NCBI GenBank assembly: GCA_024734555.1
Contig: JANPWX010000075.1
Coordinates: 574,081-638,080 of the forward strand
Origin: Trochalopteron elliotii
Lineage: Eukaryota > Chordata > Aves > Passeriformes > Leiothrichidae
Length of the DNA: 64,000 bases
Direction of reading: 5' to 3'
Below the pieces are notes generated by a model. The model saw nothing but the letters and a program-made list of their open reading frames with translations, was not told the origin of the DNA and ran no database searches. A program made the translations under genes and the position numbers. Positions 1-12,790 of the stretch are shown here, in pieces. Positions within the stretch are counted from its first letter, which is position 1; the number at the start of each line of letters is the position of its first letter.

Positions 1-70
1 CTACCTATACAAAATATATATCTGTATCTATCTATCTCTCTAGATATATTTATCTATATATATCTAGTGA
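1..70. repeat. AT-rich simple repeat
   Basis: TATC/TATA-type low-complexity sequence with imperfect (TATC)n and (TA)n runs at the window edge. Confidence 0.8.
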
Positions 71-3000
71 CACTCTGCTGTTGTACCCTGACTCTCAAGC
101 TATGCTGGGTCAGGTTATGAACAGTTTATGCCCAAATAAATCCTTTCTCTGGTTTCACAGACAAGCTTTGAAAGAAGTTCCAGTAGATTTCCTGGTCTGA
201 ATCACATGTACAAGAAAAGCCTGACAACGTGCTGCCACTATGCAGGCCTTCCTGAATGGGGTAAACAGTACCAAGAGGTGAGTTCTGGTGGAAATTTGGG
301 GATAAATGCAAGTTCAGGGCTCTGACATCAATCAAAGCTGCATTTCTCTCACTCACAGCAAGGTATAAAACAGCTTGAGGCTGATGCAGCAAACTGCTCC
401 TTTCCCAGAAATGAACTTTGCAAAAGCAAAGTCAGGACTAAGAATAGAAAAAAAAAAAAAAAATCACACTCAGATTAATACAAAATCACAGCTTTCCAGT
501 CCCTATAATGCAGTTCTCAAAAGATTTTAGCTTGATTCTCTATTACACTTGGGTTTACATAACCATTAACTCGCAGCAAAATGCTTCCAGATCAGACCAG
601 TATATTTTACACCCCTTATATTCATTTCATACTTGTACAGAAAATTACATAAAACACAGGGTATCCAGCCCAGCAGATTGCATTACTGCCTCACTCCAGC
701 TCCTGTCTCCGGTCTGTGCTCCAGTTTCCTTTCGTGGGGGGAGGAGGAAGGAGAGAAATAAATCTTTTCTGTGCCTCCCATGGGGCTGTAGATTTGGTTT
801 GGTTCACTAATATTTCTAAAATGCCTCCAAACGATTACCCAGAGACAAAAGTAGGATGCAGATGGTCCTGCAGAGCCCAGCCTGCCCCGTGCTGGTGCCA
901 CAGATGCCATCCCCAGGTGTCATGAATCCAAGGGACATGGAGAGTGAGTGACCAGCCTGGGTAGCAGGGACAGGGTGATGAAATCAGTGAAGTCTCCATT
1001 TGAGAAGATGCTTTGATGGATTGTGTTGCAACAATGCTGGTTAAAAAGCTACAGGAAAAGGGTAAATTGGTGAAAGAGGCCAAGCAGGGACCCAGGAGCC
1101 CTTCATCCCTGCAGTGCTGCCCACTCCTGCTAATTGCTGCTGTCCCTGCAGCCAGCTCTGATGGCTCTTGGAGGGGACACCCAGCACTGCAGTGAAAGCT
1201 GTTGTCCAAAAGTGCTGAGGGCTGGCAGAGAGCAGAGCCCTCCTCCTCCTTCCTCCTCCCTGGGAAATGTGCTTTGAAAATTAAAACTAAATCCATCCTT
1301 TTCACATTTCCCTGTATTTTTACTTCCAATGGCCAAGATGAAGGAGTCCCAACCCCAGTCCTCACCACACTCCTTGTCTCCCCAAACCAGTGCAGCTGGC
1401 CAATGCCAGTAATCCCTGTCACCACCCCCAGGGCTGGGAGAGGCTGCAGAGCACCCACCTCACCCTAGCAAGGGGCTGCACAGTTTTGTGATGCTTGGGT
1501 CCCAAACTGCCACCTCTATTGCCAGGAGGACAGTGGCACAGACTGATGTCACAGTGTCCCCTGCCCTGCAATCCACAGGAGGCTGGCTGACACTGCCTGT
1601 GACACTACACCTGGGCAACAGGCACCCCATCACCCCAAACTGCCCTGGCCTGGGTGCCAGCAGCACTGGGAGGACGCAGGGTCACACACCACCCATGGCA
1701 TGTCCCTTTTTGGCACACAAACCAACCAAGAGCCAGCCTGGAAGGACACTGCTCGTGGGCCATGCTCTAGAGGTGTCCCCAGGACACCCAGGGGCTGAGC
1801 TCCCTCCAGCAGCCTCAGAAAAGCAATCAGGGTAAAAGCCTGAGTCACAGCCATCAGGAGATGAGAGCTGTGCAGGAGAATGAGCTGGAGCTAGCAACAA
1901 ACTCCTTCTTGCCCAAGGGCTGCTCCTTACCTGCACTGTTTGTGGCAGGGAAGGAAGTGAGGAGGGCTCTCCTGCACCTAGGGGGGCTCGCCCCACGATG
2001 GCACCAGCACAGCAGCTGGGTACAAACTGCTGGTGCCACCAGAGGGGTGCCAGCACCAAACAATACCCAGTGTGAAATGAGAGGTGGCCAGGACACAACC
2101 CCATCCCTGTGAAGGGCATGACAGCCCACAGAGAGCTCCCCTGATGGACCCTGATCCCCACCAACCAGGCACACCCCCACCAGGAACTGAACTCAGACCC
2201 ACTGACTCATCTTACAGGCCTCAAACAAGCTTAACCAGGATTTAGGGTCACTTGGGGCTTGTTTCCTCCATATCCCATCTCTAAAGACCAAAGAGGTGCC
2301 AGAGCTCACTGCAGCAGGAGGGGACAGGAAGGTTGGGAGATGGAAAGAGCCCACATGATATTCTTGCAGAAAGGTGCAACCTTAAATATCAAAGTCAGAA
2401 ATGTGAATATCTGGAGTGACTATGGGCTCTGAAGTCTCCATTGTTGTCTTTGGATTTATGACACGCCCCTGTCCAGGTTTTTGTGGCTGCTGTCTCAGTC
2501 CTGGCTCCTGGGAAAAAGGGCTGAGCATCTCCCTGCAAGGAAGGGCAGCAAACCAGAAATTAAACTAGCACCCAGTGAGGCCATGGGGCATGCAGAGGTG
2601 CCAGGTTAATTAATGCCTGGCAGTAATTTAGCCCCAGGTTTGCTGGTGTGTATTGGCCAAGAGCTGTGGTCGCTCAGAGCTATCAGACCTGACCCAACAT
2701 GTTCCAGAGGTGCTTCCTACTCACTTCAGTGCCCCAATTCACCAAGAGGCAATGAGCAAAGAGTGCAGCATTTTAGGTGAGTCCCTTACTGAGGGAAAGG
2801 TGCTTCCAAGATCCCAGAGACTGGGAAGAGCCAGCATGGGTATGTGCTCCAGCCCCTGATTCACCTCCAGGCACCAGCACCATGCTTGCAAAACCAAAGC
2901 AGCTGCCCTGGCTCTGGTGTAAAGACCCGTCCCCTAACCAGAGCCAGAGGTGATCCCCAGAGCCCAGTTCATGCAGCTTTGAGAAATCACCTTTTCTTCC

Positions 3001-4055
3001 CTTTCCCACTCCCTCACAACCTTTTTATTCCCAAAGAACTAGATTTATGCAGGGAAAATCCCAACCCACCGCAGCAGGTACCCACTGCTGTGACCAGGCA
3101 GATGCAGTTTTTTGACTTTGTGGCTCAAAGGCAGGTCCTGCAGGGGAGGATACAGCTTCTGCAGGGGAAGACACAAAACTTCCCTTCCCACAGGCACCTT
3201 CCTCTGGCTCCTTCCTCTGCCACCACGTGAGGATTTGGCAGAAAACTCCCATCCAGCCCATCCTTCTGTCTCGGACTGAGAAACGTTGATGTGGAATAAG
3301 AGAGATAACACTCTGAAGTGGCTGTAAAGCCCAGCTTTGAGGGTATCAGAGGTGGCTTTGCTGTCTTGGAGCACCAGCTACATCAGTGAGCAGCTCTGGC
3401 TCTGCCCACACTGAGCTGGGGACAAAGAGCTCCAGAAGAGACCAGCCGCAATACGACTTTCTGTGGACAGCCCAGGAAATCCAACAATTGAGGAGCTTTG
3501 CTTCAGGCTGGGATGATCCAAGATGTGAATCGGAAAGATCTTTTTTGCATTTCCTTTTCCAGGCATTGAGCCCTGGCACACGAGGGACCCTTAGTCACAC
3601 GCTCAGCTCCCAGCCCTGCGTGCGAGCCGGGCCGGCGCTCATGCTGCAAACCCTTGGGCTGAGCTTAGGGGACACACCTCAGACCTGAGCTAGACACTCA
3701 CACAAACACAAGGCACAGCCCACCTCCAGGGCTTTCCACTCTGCTGAATTCAAGGCACATCACCCCCCGCTGGCACGTTCCTGCTAATATTAGCCCGGGG
3801 CTGAGTCGCAGCATCCGCAGCACGCGGCTGCAGCTGCTCCCCGGGGCAGCAGGAACGCCGGCTCCGCACAGCCCTGGGGATGCACCACGGCCACGTGTCC
3901 CACAGACATCCCGGGCATCTGCCCAAGGAAATTTTAAGGACGAGTCCCCGAGTTCTGTGCATGTAGAAAAGCCTGTTTATAATGCAGCACCCTGTTGCCC
4001 TCACAGTTTTCTTGCTTGCAAGTGTTTGAAATCTTGCAGTGCTGTTCTCACGCGG
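71..4055. other. Unique-looking intronic DNA, no gene seen
   Basis: No coding exon, RNA gene or recognisable transposon was found. Minor items are a run of 17 A at about 447-463 and a CACGTG E-box at 3892-3897 in a mildly CpG-rich patch (3770-3910). Confidence 0.5.
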
Positions 4056-4056
4056 C

Positions 4057-4285
4057 TTCAAGAAAACAATGTATATTTTTAACATTTATCTATTGTTTAC
4101 ATTTTTCTCCTCTGGGAGGAGAAATATGATTGATGGTGATGTTCACCATCCAGGTCGAAGAGGTGGCAACCTGTGTAGCCAATCTCTCGACCTCTGTACA
4201 AATGTATGTAAGTACTGGAGTCAGATAATAAAAAAGAGAAGGTTTCCCTTGACCTGCTGCGTCTGTCTCGTTCTTCAGGCAGCCT
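4057..4285 (+). mobile_element. Endogenous-retrovirus LTR fragment
   Basis: The block resembles a passerine retroviral LTR 3' half. A TATA-like CTCTGTACAAATG sits at about 4190-4202, followed by AATAAA at 4227-4232, then a GT/pyrimidine-rich tail ending near TTCTTCAGGCA. No flanking target duplication or internal retroviral sequence was found, so boundaries are approximate and the element looks like a solo, 5'-degraded LTR. Family assignment is from memory. Confidence 0.55.
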
Positions 4286-5504
4286 GAAACAGACACAGCA
4301 CCCTCCTGAAAATGAGCTGGGTGATGGTTTTTTGGTGGCACTTAAAACTGGGATGTAACTTAGCATGAGTTTGTACCTCCCTGAGACAGAGTGCGCTGGT
4401 GAAGTACCAAAAATACCCTGCACTGGGTGGTGAGAGAAGTGTCTGGAAAATGTGCAATAGTAAGGAAGAGTAAATAAATAAAATAGCCAAAGAAACCTTC
4501 TGATCAGCAGTGTCATGTCCTGGCAGGGCTGGAGGTTCCCCACCCAGCTCCACAGCACTGCCAAGGCTCACCCACCAGGCAGCACACGCTCCCCAAGGGA
4601 GCTGGGCTCCGAGCAGTAGGAAAATCAGGGACTAAGAGCCACCAACAAATGCTGTCTCATGGTTTCTGCCAGAGCAAAGCTGCCAGTCTGTGCCCCCAGA
4701 CACCACACAGAACTCCTGGGCACCCTCCTGCCTCTCCACACGCTTACAACCCTGCTCAGCATTTCCATCAGGCACAGCTCACACCCACTGTGACAATTTG
4801 TGTTACAACATCACAGGGAAATGAATCTGGTGCTGACTGACAGCACTGGCAAAGGCAAGGAGTGCCTGGCATCAGTGCTGCCAGCTCACCACCAAGCAAG
4901 GGCCAGCAGAAACACTCCTCAGTCATCCTGGGACTCTGCTCAGCAGGAGCCACATCCCACCAGGATGAGGGACTGGAGCAGATCTCTCCTGCCTCACTAC
5001 CAGGCAGCAGATACTGAGTGCACAGTGCTTTACACCTCTGGCAGGAGGATGAGTTCCACTCTGTGGAATGATCTTTGTGCAGCATCACAACCAACCAAAG
5101 CTGTGAGCAGGAACATCCAGCCCCTCCTCTGTGGAGCACCATGGACACCAGCACCCCACATCACTCAGCCTGGGCTGGATCAGGGAGGTCTGGGGTGCAC
5201 AGATTGTTAACACACTGCACAGGCATCTCACCAGCTTGACTCAGCACTGCAGCCTCCCTTCCCTGCACCTTAGGGTCTGCGTCTGAGACCCCGGGGAGCT
5301 GAGGGACCCACAGCCTCCTCTGAGGCAGAGGTGAGCTTGGAAAGCACTGCTGCAACCACAGCTGAACCAGGCACACTCCTGAAAACTGCCAGAATCTATA
5401 AACCCAGGGGCAGAGCTATTATGCTCTGTACATCCTGGCAAACCACAGACCTAATGATGCTCTGCCCCATTAGAGACAAGGAAGCTTTTGTCAGTCAAAT
5501 AAGG
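4286..5504. other. Unique-looking DNA, nothing recognised
   Basis: Mixed-composition sequence without a convincing exon, repeat or regulatory element. Confidence 0.5.
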
Positions 5505-5650
5505 GGGATTAGAATCACAAGAAAGGGTTTGGTTGGAAGAGACCTTACAAATCATTTATTTCCAACCCCACTGCCATCAACAGAGAACACCTTCCACTAA
5601 ACAAGGCTGCTCATAGTCCCATCCAAACTGACCCTGAGCACTTCCAGGGA
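5505..5650 (-). mobile_element. CR1 LINE 3' fragment
   Basis: The plus strand shows the reverse complement of a CR1 3' end: AGAATCACA, then GGTTGGAAGAGACCTTA, ending near CACTTCCAGGGATGGGAC. It is a short, 5'-truncated, diverged copy with no coding potential. It lies in the same orientation as SEPTIN9. Confidence 0.85.
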
Positions 5651-6957
5651 TGGGACATGCTCAGCTCCTCTGGGGCAGAAGTCCCTGGACTTTTCTGGTG
5701 CCCTCCTGCAGGACCTGCTGGTCAGGGCAAGATGGGCACTGTGAGCATCCCCATCACAGCATGGGGCACAAGAAAGAACACTCTGCTGTGCTCTGTTTTC
5801 TTCCCAAATGTTACTTAAACTGGAATCAAGTACCTGGTACTGCTTCCCTCTCCCCAAGGGCCCTTGCATCCTCCTCAGGCTCACTGAGGCTGCCAGCTCC
5901 ACAGCCAAGGCTGCAGCTCCCTGCCTGCTGCAACACAGCAGGGACAAGAAACCAGGCAGGGATGCTGGGAGGAAAACTGGCATGGATACTGGGGGAAAAC
6001 AGGCAGGAACAGCCAGGGTGACTGGGGAGGGCAGGCAGAGTGTGACTGGCTGGAACAAAGGGAGCTCTGGACGATCTGGTGTTTCTGCTCCCTGGTATTT
6101 TTGGCAGATCTTTCCTGCCTGGCCAGGGGCTGCGTGGGGTTGAGGTACCCACCCAGCAGACAGGAACACTGCATCTCCTGCCCTACAGGCTGGTGATTAA
6201 TTGCCTGCTTTTTTGGGAAGCTGCTGTGCAACCCTGAGAGCTAATTAACTTGTGAAACAGTAGCCCAGATCCCTGCTCAAGGGCAAGGCCAGATCTTTTG
6301 GCTTCAGATGCACGGAGCTTTCCCCAGCCTGTCCCTCTGCACAGGCAGGAACTATTAAGTGCTCCACAGACAGAAAATAAAGGCAATACAGAGCTGCTCG
6401 GTGCCACGAAGGAGCACACACAGCCCAAACAGGCAGCCCCGGGGCCCACAGCAGAGCCTTCATCGTATCCGAGTAGGGAATTACTCATTCTTCAGAGATT
6501 CAAATGCAATTGGGGCAGCGAGAGGGAAGCTGTAATTACATCAGCCCTGCGGTGGGGAAGCTCACGAGTCCCTCAAGGACAGTCACAAAGGCACCCTTGA
6601 AACCCCAGCCCCAAAGGGGTGCTGGGTTCGGGTCACTCTCTGTGTCCCCACACTTGTTAACTCCAATGTTTCTGAGGGACGTGACTTCCCTCAGCCTCCT
6701 GCTATGCCCTCCACTGCCAGCTGCAGCCGGAGAAAGCCCACGGGCTGGAAACAGGGGAGGTGATCGTGTCTAAACCCTGCGACAAGCACTGCAGAGACCC
6801 CAGCTTTGCCACCCGTTTCCTGCCTGACCTGGAAGAGGAACCCCTGTGCCCTGAGCTTCCTCGGCTCCCCAGCAGGAAAAACAGCAGAGCTCCGCTTCCC
6901 GAAGGCCAGGCTGGGTTTCTCCAGGAGGCGGTGGAGGCTCAGCCTATAGCGGTGCAC
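5651..6957. other. Unique-looking DNA, nothing recognised
   Basis: No exon, RNA gene or transposon recognised. Confidence 0.5.
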
Positions 6958-6972
6958 NGTCGGGTTTTTTCT

Positions 6973-7004
<32 letters not shown>

Positions 7005-7006
7005 TC
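6958..7006. repeat. Poly-T tract next to an ambiguous base
   Basis: A T-run of about 40 bases with single C interruptions begins after an N at 6958. The N suggests that sequencing or assembly was unreliable here. Confidence 0.85.
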
Positions 7007-7009
7007 TAG

Positions 7010-8330
7010 AAACCGCTGCACAAAGCTCCGCTTGGGTCGCTGCCAGGACGCGCGAGTGCGCAGGGATGGAGCTGCTCTTCCAAAACTCTGCTCGGGAAGA
7101 TGAGCTCCCCGGAGCCGAGCTCTCAACGCCTGCTTCAGGCACAACCCCCCCAGCCCTCTTCTGCCTGTCTCTCACTCCCAGACCCATCTGGCAGCAGCAC
7201 GCTCCCCGCTAGCTTGTTTTCTTGCCTGAAAAAGCCAGAACACCAGGCAAGAAGAGGCAGAGAAGCCGTCCCGGTCCGCACGCCCCGAGGGCTGCACGGA
7301 GATCCTGGATCAGCGCTGCGGCCGCTGGAGCTCTGCCACGGGACAACTGCAGAGCTCTCCAGGGCAGGCAGCTCCCGCTACGGGGACACGAGAAACTTGG
7401 GATCGTTATCCACATCCCAGCTACTCCAGGGCTGTGTTCGCACCCCAAAGCTGGGAATCAACATTAGGGCCTCTACCTGACTTTTTGTTTCAGACTTTCA
7501 GTCNNNNNNNNNNNNNNNNNNNNNNNNNNNNNNNNNNNNNNNNNNNNNNNNNNNNNNNNNNNNNNNNNNNNNNNNNNNNNNNNNNNNNNNNNNNNNNNNN
7601 NNNNNNNNNNNNNNNNNNNNNNNNNNNNNNNNNNNNNNNNNNNNNNNNNNNNNNNNNNNNNNNNNNNNNNNNNNNNNNNNNNNNNNNNNNNNNNNNNNNN
7701 NNNNNNNNNNNNNNNNNNNNNNNNNNNNNNNNNNNNNNNNNNNNNNNNNNNNNNNNNNNNNNNNNNNNNNNNNNNNNNNNNNNNNNNNNNNNNNNNNNNN
7801 NNNNNNNNNNNNNNNNNNNNNNNNNNNNNNNNNNNNNNNNNNNNNNNNNNNNNNNNNNNNNNNNNNNNNNNNNNNNNNNNNNNNNNNNNNNNNNNNNNNN
7901 NNNGATGGGTGTGCGGGGGTGCCCCTGGCACCCCCAGGCGCTGCCCGTCCCGCATGGCCCGGCCCCGCTGTCGGAACCCCGGCAGCCTGCAGCGCTGCCC
8001 CACGGAGGGTGGAACCGGCCCGCACACGGGTGGGTCACTCCCCCGATGTTCTCCGGCACTGATGAGCTTTTCACTTCTCGGTTTACCCTTGTTTGGAAAG
8101 GGGCAACTCGGCCGCGCTCCGTTTTATAATTCCTCAAAATCAAGGCAGCGCTGAGCTGACCCACCGCTGCCAAATCCGAGCAGCCTGCTCTGGAAAATCA
8201 TCACTGCAGGAGCGGCAGGGGATGGAAAACTTGCCCCGATGCTGAGCACTCAGTGCTGCCACAGCTCCCTCCACTCCAGCCCGAGGCAGCGAGGAAAACG
8301 CCAGCTCTGGCACCCACACCGTCCACACCC
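7010..8330. promoter_or_regulatory. CpG island interrupted by an assembly gap
   Basis: Both flanks of the gap are strongly GC- and CpG-rich: roughly 14 CpGs in about 200 bp at 7260-7460, including a NotI site GCGGCCGC at 7319-7326, and about 20 in the 220 bp after 7904. This looks like a promoter CpG island. On the minus strand a donor-like CAG|GTAGAG occurs at 7477|7476, so an alternative SEPTIN9 first exon could lie in or beside the gap. A plus-strand acceptor-like TTTTTGTTTCAG at about 7482-7493 makes orientation uncertain. No recognisable septin peptide is present in the visible sequence. Confidence 0.6.
7504..7903. other. Assembly gap (400 N)
   Basis: Exactly 400 consecutive N. Reading frames drawn across it are meaningless. 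The gap sits in the middle of a CpG island, a typical drop-out site. Confidence 1.
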
Positions 8331-11300
8331 CTTCCATGACACTGCTGTCCCTTCCTCACCTCTCACACCCTCTCAGGTTGAGCATCTCCCTATCTGATGC
8401 TTCTCCCTTCCTGTGTTGATTCAGATCCTGCCCTCTTGACCCTCTTTTTATCCTCCCCGCCCTGTGTTTTAATAGCATCATTTTAAAGTGATGATACCCC
8501 CTGAAATGTGTCCAGGCACATCAACAGGAAAGGAAAAATGAGTGGGTTGGGCTTTTAGTCCTCTTTGGGTGAACCATAAAGGAAAATTATGCAAAACACT
8601 AGTACAGCTACTGCCTGTTACTGTAGAAAGTATGAGCTTCACCACAGATGTCACCCTTTTAATTTCACACATTTAAAGTCTGCAAACACCACAGACTTCC
8701 ATAGAATGTACAGAAAATGAAACCAACAGTACCAACTTCCCAGACTCAACAAGCTCCAGGTTTTCCCTACTGTCCAAGGAAAGGCATTACTTGAAAACAT
8801 GAGAACTGTTTGAATAATCTCAAGAACACACCTCTGCAACAGAAGTATGGTATTTTAAGGTAGGTACAGTGGGTTTCCTCTCCTCTGGCAGGCAGCAGTG
8901 CTCAGCACTTTCCTTTCTTGCTCTCCTCGTGGTGTCAGAAACCACCGTAGCAGAGCAGAGCAGGGAGGAACAGCTCTGCATCTCTCTGCATCACAACTGG
9001 AAACAAAAACACTTTTCCATGCAATAAAGGAGCCTGTAAAGCTCCTTGGTGTCATCCTGGCTGAACACCATCAGCTGTTCCCAATGGCTTGGAGGAGAAC
9101 AGGGATGACCATGGACCCGTGGCTCCCCTGACACTGAGCTCAGCACCCAGGTCCCTGCTGTCCCCACTGGGGAATGGTGGCAGCTGCCACACTGCTCAGC
9201 CCCACAGGGGGCTGACCCGCCTCCCTGGCATTGATTTTTGAAAGAAAGTGTCTTTATTTTTCTCCTCCCAAGCGCTCTTTCGCAGGTCACATCCGCAATC
9301 CATTTCCAGCAGGTAAAAATGTAGCTGTCAGTAATTAACTTTGTTACGGAGAGAGAAAAAAGTCCCACTTTGTCAAAAATCATGGATGACTCGCTTACTG
9401 GAAGAACAGAACCTGGATTAGCCTTTTACAAAATCTGTTAAACATCTTGACTACAACCTCATCACGAAATTGTAGAATGGGTTTAAAACGGGAAAAAATG
9501 AACTAAGCAGGACAAACTAAAAATCCTTATTGTAAAGAAGATTTTAAAAGAGCAATACAAGCAATCTGAGGAAGGACCAAGCACATTCTTTGACGTTCAG
9601 AGTCTACCCCCTTGCAAATCCCATAAAATTCAACGTGAGAGCCCCTGCTTGGAGTTTGGTGGCACTCTCTGAACCAGGTCACACAGGGGTTGGTGTGATC
9701 CTGTGATGGGGACCCTGTTTTTGAGGTCAACAGGAGGCAAGAAGAAGTACACCACTAGAAAAAACCACAAAACATTCTTGATAGACTGTAGTAGGCAGCA
9801 TCACAATGACGTCTGCTGCCATCGTGGAGCTGGTGAAGGAGCTCAAAGCACTTCAGCAGAAGAGACTGAGGCAGTTTGGGTCAGTCCCAGCTCCCTGGGT
9901 CACTCTGCCTTTCCCAAGCAAAGGCAACATTATCATCCTGGATCTAATAAAAGTTTAGCAAATCAAGCAGCCAAGAGGAGAGCCCTGAGAAGTGTGAAAT
10001 AAAATATCCGGGCTAGAAGTAGGAGTTCCTTTTCATTAAAACCAGCTGGGTCATATTGCACCCATGTGCACCTAAGGCACTGGGAGGGGGAGAGAAAGAT
10101 GGAAAATTACAGCAACTAAAGAATAGCAAGAATATCCAGAGCTCTATGAATAGATACTTTAAGCAGCAAGGTATGTAAACAGCTCACCCCATAGCACATA
10201 CCCCAAGAGCCTGCTTGTAGAAGAGGAGCAAGCTTTCCTCCAGGGAGATAAGCCCATTCTTCTCTCTCTTGGAGACTTTCTTGCCCTTTTATCTCATTGA
10301 GCCATGTCACAAGCACAGCTTTACAAGAGCATCAGGCCAGAAAAATCACCCCCTTGACCAGGCTGCACATCATCAAACTACACTTTCTACCTGCATCCTC
10401 AACCCTAAAGCTTATGTTTAGCTAAATCTTCCTTCTAGAAAGGCAGGCAACCCTGGGAAACTGAGCCCCCATCCCAGAAGGATGGAGAACCTGCCTCCTC
10501 CCCTGGAACTGGTTTTTGGGGTTCCCTGTCAGCATAGCGTGTGTTGTACTGCTCAGCCAAATGCAGTTTCAGCACAGCCCCTGCTTTGCCCTTTCCTCGT
10601 AGATCAAGGAGATTGAGGACCCTGAGACTTCTCCTGATGAAAGATCTCCCACAGTGATCACATCACCTACACTGCCTTGGATAAGGTAATCAGGTTCTGC
10701 TCCTCCTGTCCTTGTGGCAGGGAATTTCTTCAGTCACTTATCCGGCTTTCCTGTGCCTTTCTCTGGACATATCACAGGTGTTTGTAATTACATTTTATTT
10801 TTTATCTTAAAAGAGAAAGAACTCCCTTTCAAGAGCAGATCACATCACTTCTGTCACTTGCTGCTCACACAACCCAGGGTCTCACTCACTGTTTTTACTG
10901 TACCAGAAGCCTCACCTCAACCTCCTGCTTTGATAAGACCTTTGGGATCCTCTACACAGCAACTGCAGCCCAAGATAAAATTCCTGTTCCCTAAAGCACT
11001 GGCTGCAGGAGAATTTTAGGTAAATATTTTCCTTGCTGTGTTACATTACAGCAGAAATATTTTTTGTTTCCTCACTACGCCAGGCCACCACTGACTGCGC
11101 AGCCCTTTCTCCTTCACCATCACTCTGCTCTTCAGACGAGCAAGAAACTTCCTGTAAAGTGGTTTTATTGGCCTAGAAGTGATTTCCTGCCCCCAGAAAG
11201 GCAGTCTGTAAAATCTGCTGATCGCTCAGTTACAGGTACCAAGCTAAAAATGGATTGGTGCCACAAGAGCTGGCAGATGCAAGAAACTTGAACCCTTTTT

Positions 11301-12267
11301 CTCAGGGTGCTTCACCCCTGGGCTCTCCTGCCCTGCAGCAGGGATGTGCCTCGAGGGCTTCTCCAGATCTCAGCTCAAACTCCTCCAGAAGCAGCCAGTG
11401 CTGATCACAGCCTCTGTCCTGAGCTGGGACAAAGCAACCAGACTTAGAAAGTCATTTCAAGGAGAAAAAAATCATAAGAGAAAAAACCCCAACCAAACAA
11501 GGAGACAGCAGGTATCAGCTTTAGAAGATCCTTTAACAGGCTAAGGCAGAAAAGGGACTTTCCTATCCAAACCCATCTCAAACAGCACTGTGCACTTTCC
11601 TTGCAGGCTGCTAAGAATGCAGTTTTTCAGGCAGATTTTCTTCCTCCCACAAGTCAAGGTTTTTCTGAACCGGCAGCTCTTATCGGGCTCTCAATCTGCT
11701 GCAGTCTTGAGCATCAGGCTGGGTTAGCCATGAGTCATTGTGGCTACCTGAGCCTTAAAGTATCTCCCACACAAAAGTGGGCAATTTACCCACAGGATCT
11801 TCCCCTTCCTCCTCGTATTTTAATTAGAAAACAAAACTCTTTATTGATAATGGCCTCTTCCATGAAATGTTTTGAGGCTTACAGACCAAAATTACTATGT
11901 AGGAGCAGCTCAATATCATTATTATTAACAACTCAATGTTTCTTTGAGAGCCCAAATACCTTTCCTTGCTGCTGATCACAGGTGAAAGCTCCTTCCCAGC
12001 CTTTACAGGAAGGTGCAGGGGATGGCTGGAGGTACTCGCAGCATGAGACACCAACCCCAGTGTGCTCAGGGCAGCTCGGGCTGCACCATCCCCCCGGCAG
12101 CACCAGCTCAGGGTCACAGGGAGACACAGAATCACCCAGACAGGCAGATTTGAAAGGTGGAGGAATGGTGAGTCACAGCTCTTCTCTCTCTGGAAGCCTA
12201 GGGGCCTGAGATACCCTTTTAGATTAGGGTGAGAAAAACTTTCCTCCCATTGGCTTTGGAGGCACAC
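8331..12267. other. Unique-looking intronic DNA with one weak exon candidate
   Basis: Mostly AT-balanced sequence without recognisable repeats. The only exon-like segment is the plus-strand 10603-10685 stretch, described separately. Nothing else supported. Confidence 0.5.
10603..10685 (+). other. Possible plus-strand exon (weak candidate)
   Basis: A pyrimidine-rich acceptor (CTTTGCCCTTTCCTCGTAG) precedes an 83-bp segment that ends at a good donor, AAG|GTAATC. One frame is open across the whole segment, giving an acidic and Ser/Pro-rich peptide (starting IKEIEDPETSPDERSP). That frame is closed by TAG at the acceptor and TAA in the donor, so it is open only within the putative exon. There is no ATG, no recognised homologue, and it is on the strand opposite SEPTIN9. 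A 28-codon open stretch is easily due to chance. Confidence 0.2.
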
Positions 12268-12790
12268 TGTTAGTATTTCTTAGGTTTTGTTGTTCTATTG
12301 GTTTGTTAAGTTTACATCACCCTGTTCAGCCTCGTTCACCGTGTATTCACCTCCTAGAATGTTCTTCCTTCCCTTGAGCCCCATTGGGTTCTTTTTGCTG
12401 CAGTACCCACCCCTGTGATCCCACTAATCCCCCCTGTTCCTGCCCATCCCTCTGCACCATTTTCCCCATCCCTATTGGACCCTGACCCTCAAGACCACCC
12501 TTTTATCTGCTATATAACCCTGGATCCCTGGCCCCATTTTGGCTCCCTGGAACACACTGGAGGCTGTACCCACGATGCAGACAATGAACAGCCTGGGATT
12601 TCCAAACAGGACCCATCTCCTCACCTTTACCATCAGCCCTTTATCAGCAGAGTGCTGCAGGCCCTGAGGTGCAGGTTGCTCTCAGGGACACGATGCTACA
12701 CGTCTCCAAGCCACAAATAAAGGCTGCTGCCATTACCTTCCCCTCCTCTCCTCTGCTCCTGGCAGCTGCTGAGTCCCTGTGCTGCCTCTG
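12268..12790 (+). mobile_element. Endogenous-retrovirus LTR-like element
   Basis: The element starts near TGTTAGTATTTC at 12268. It carries TATATAA at 12511-12517 and AATAAA at 12716-12721, about 205 bp apart, followed by a pyrimidine-rich tail. This order fits U3-R-U5 of an avian ERV LTR. No clear terminal CA with target duplication was found, so the 3' limit is approximate and it appears to be solo. Confidence 0.55.

Noticed and set aside
7434..8173. Long open frames across 7434-8173 on both strands
   Set aside because: They exist only because 400 N are read as open codons.
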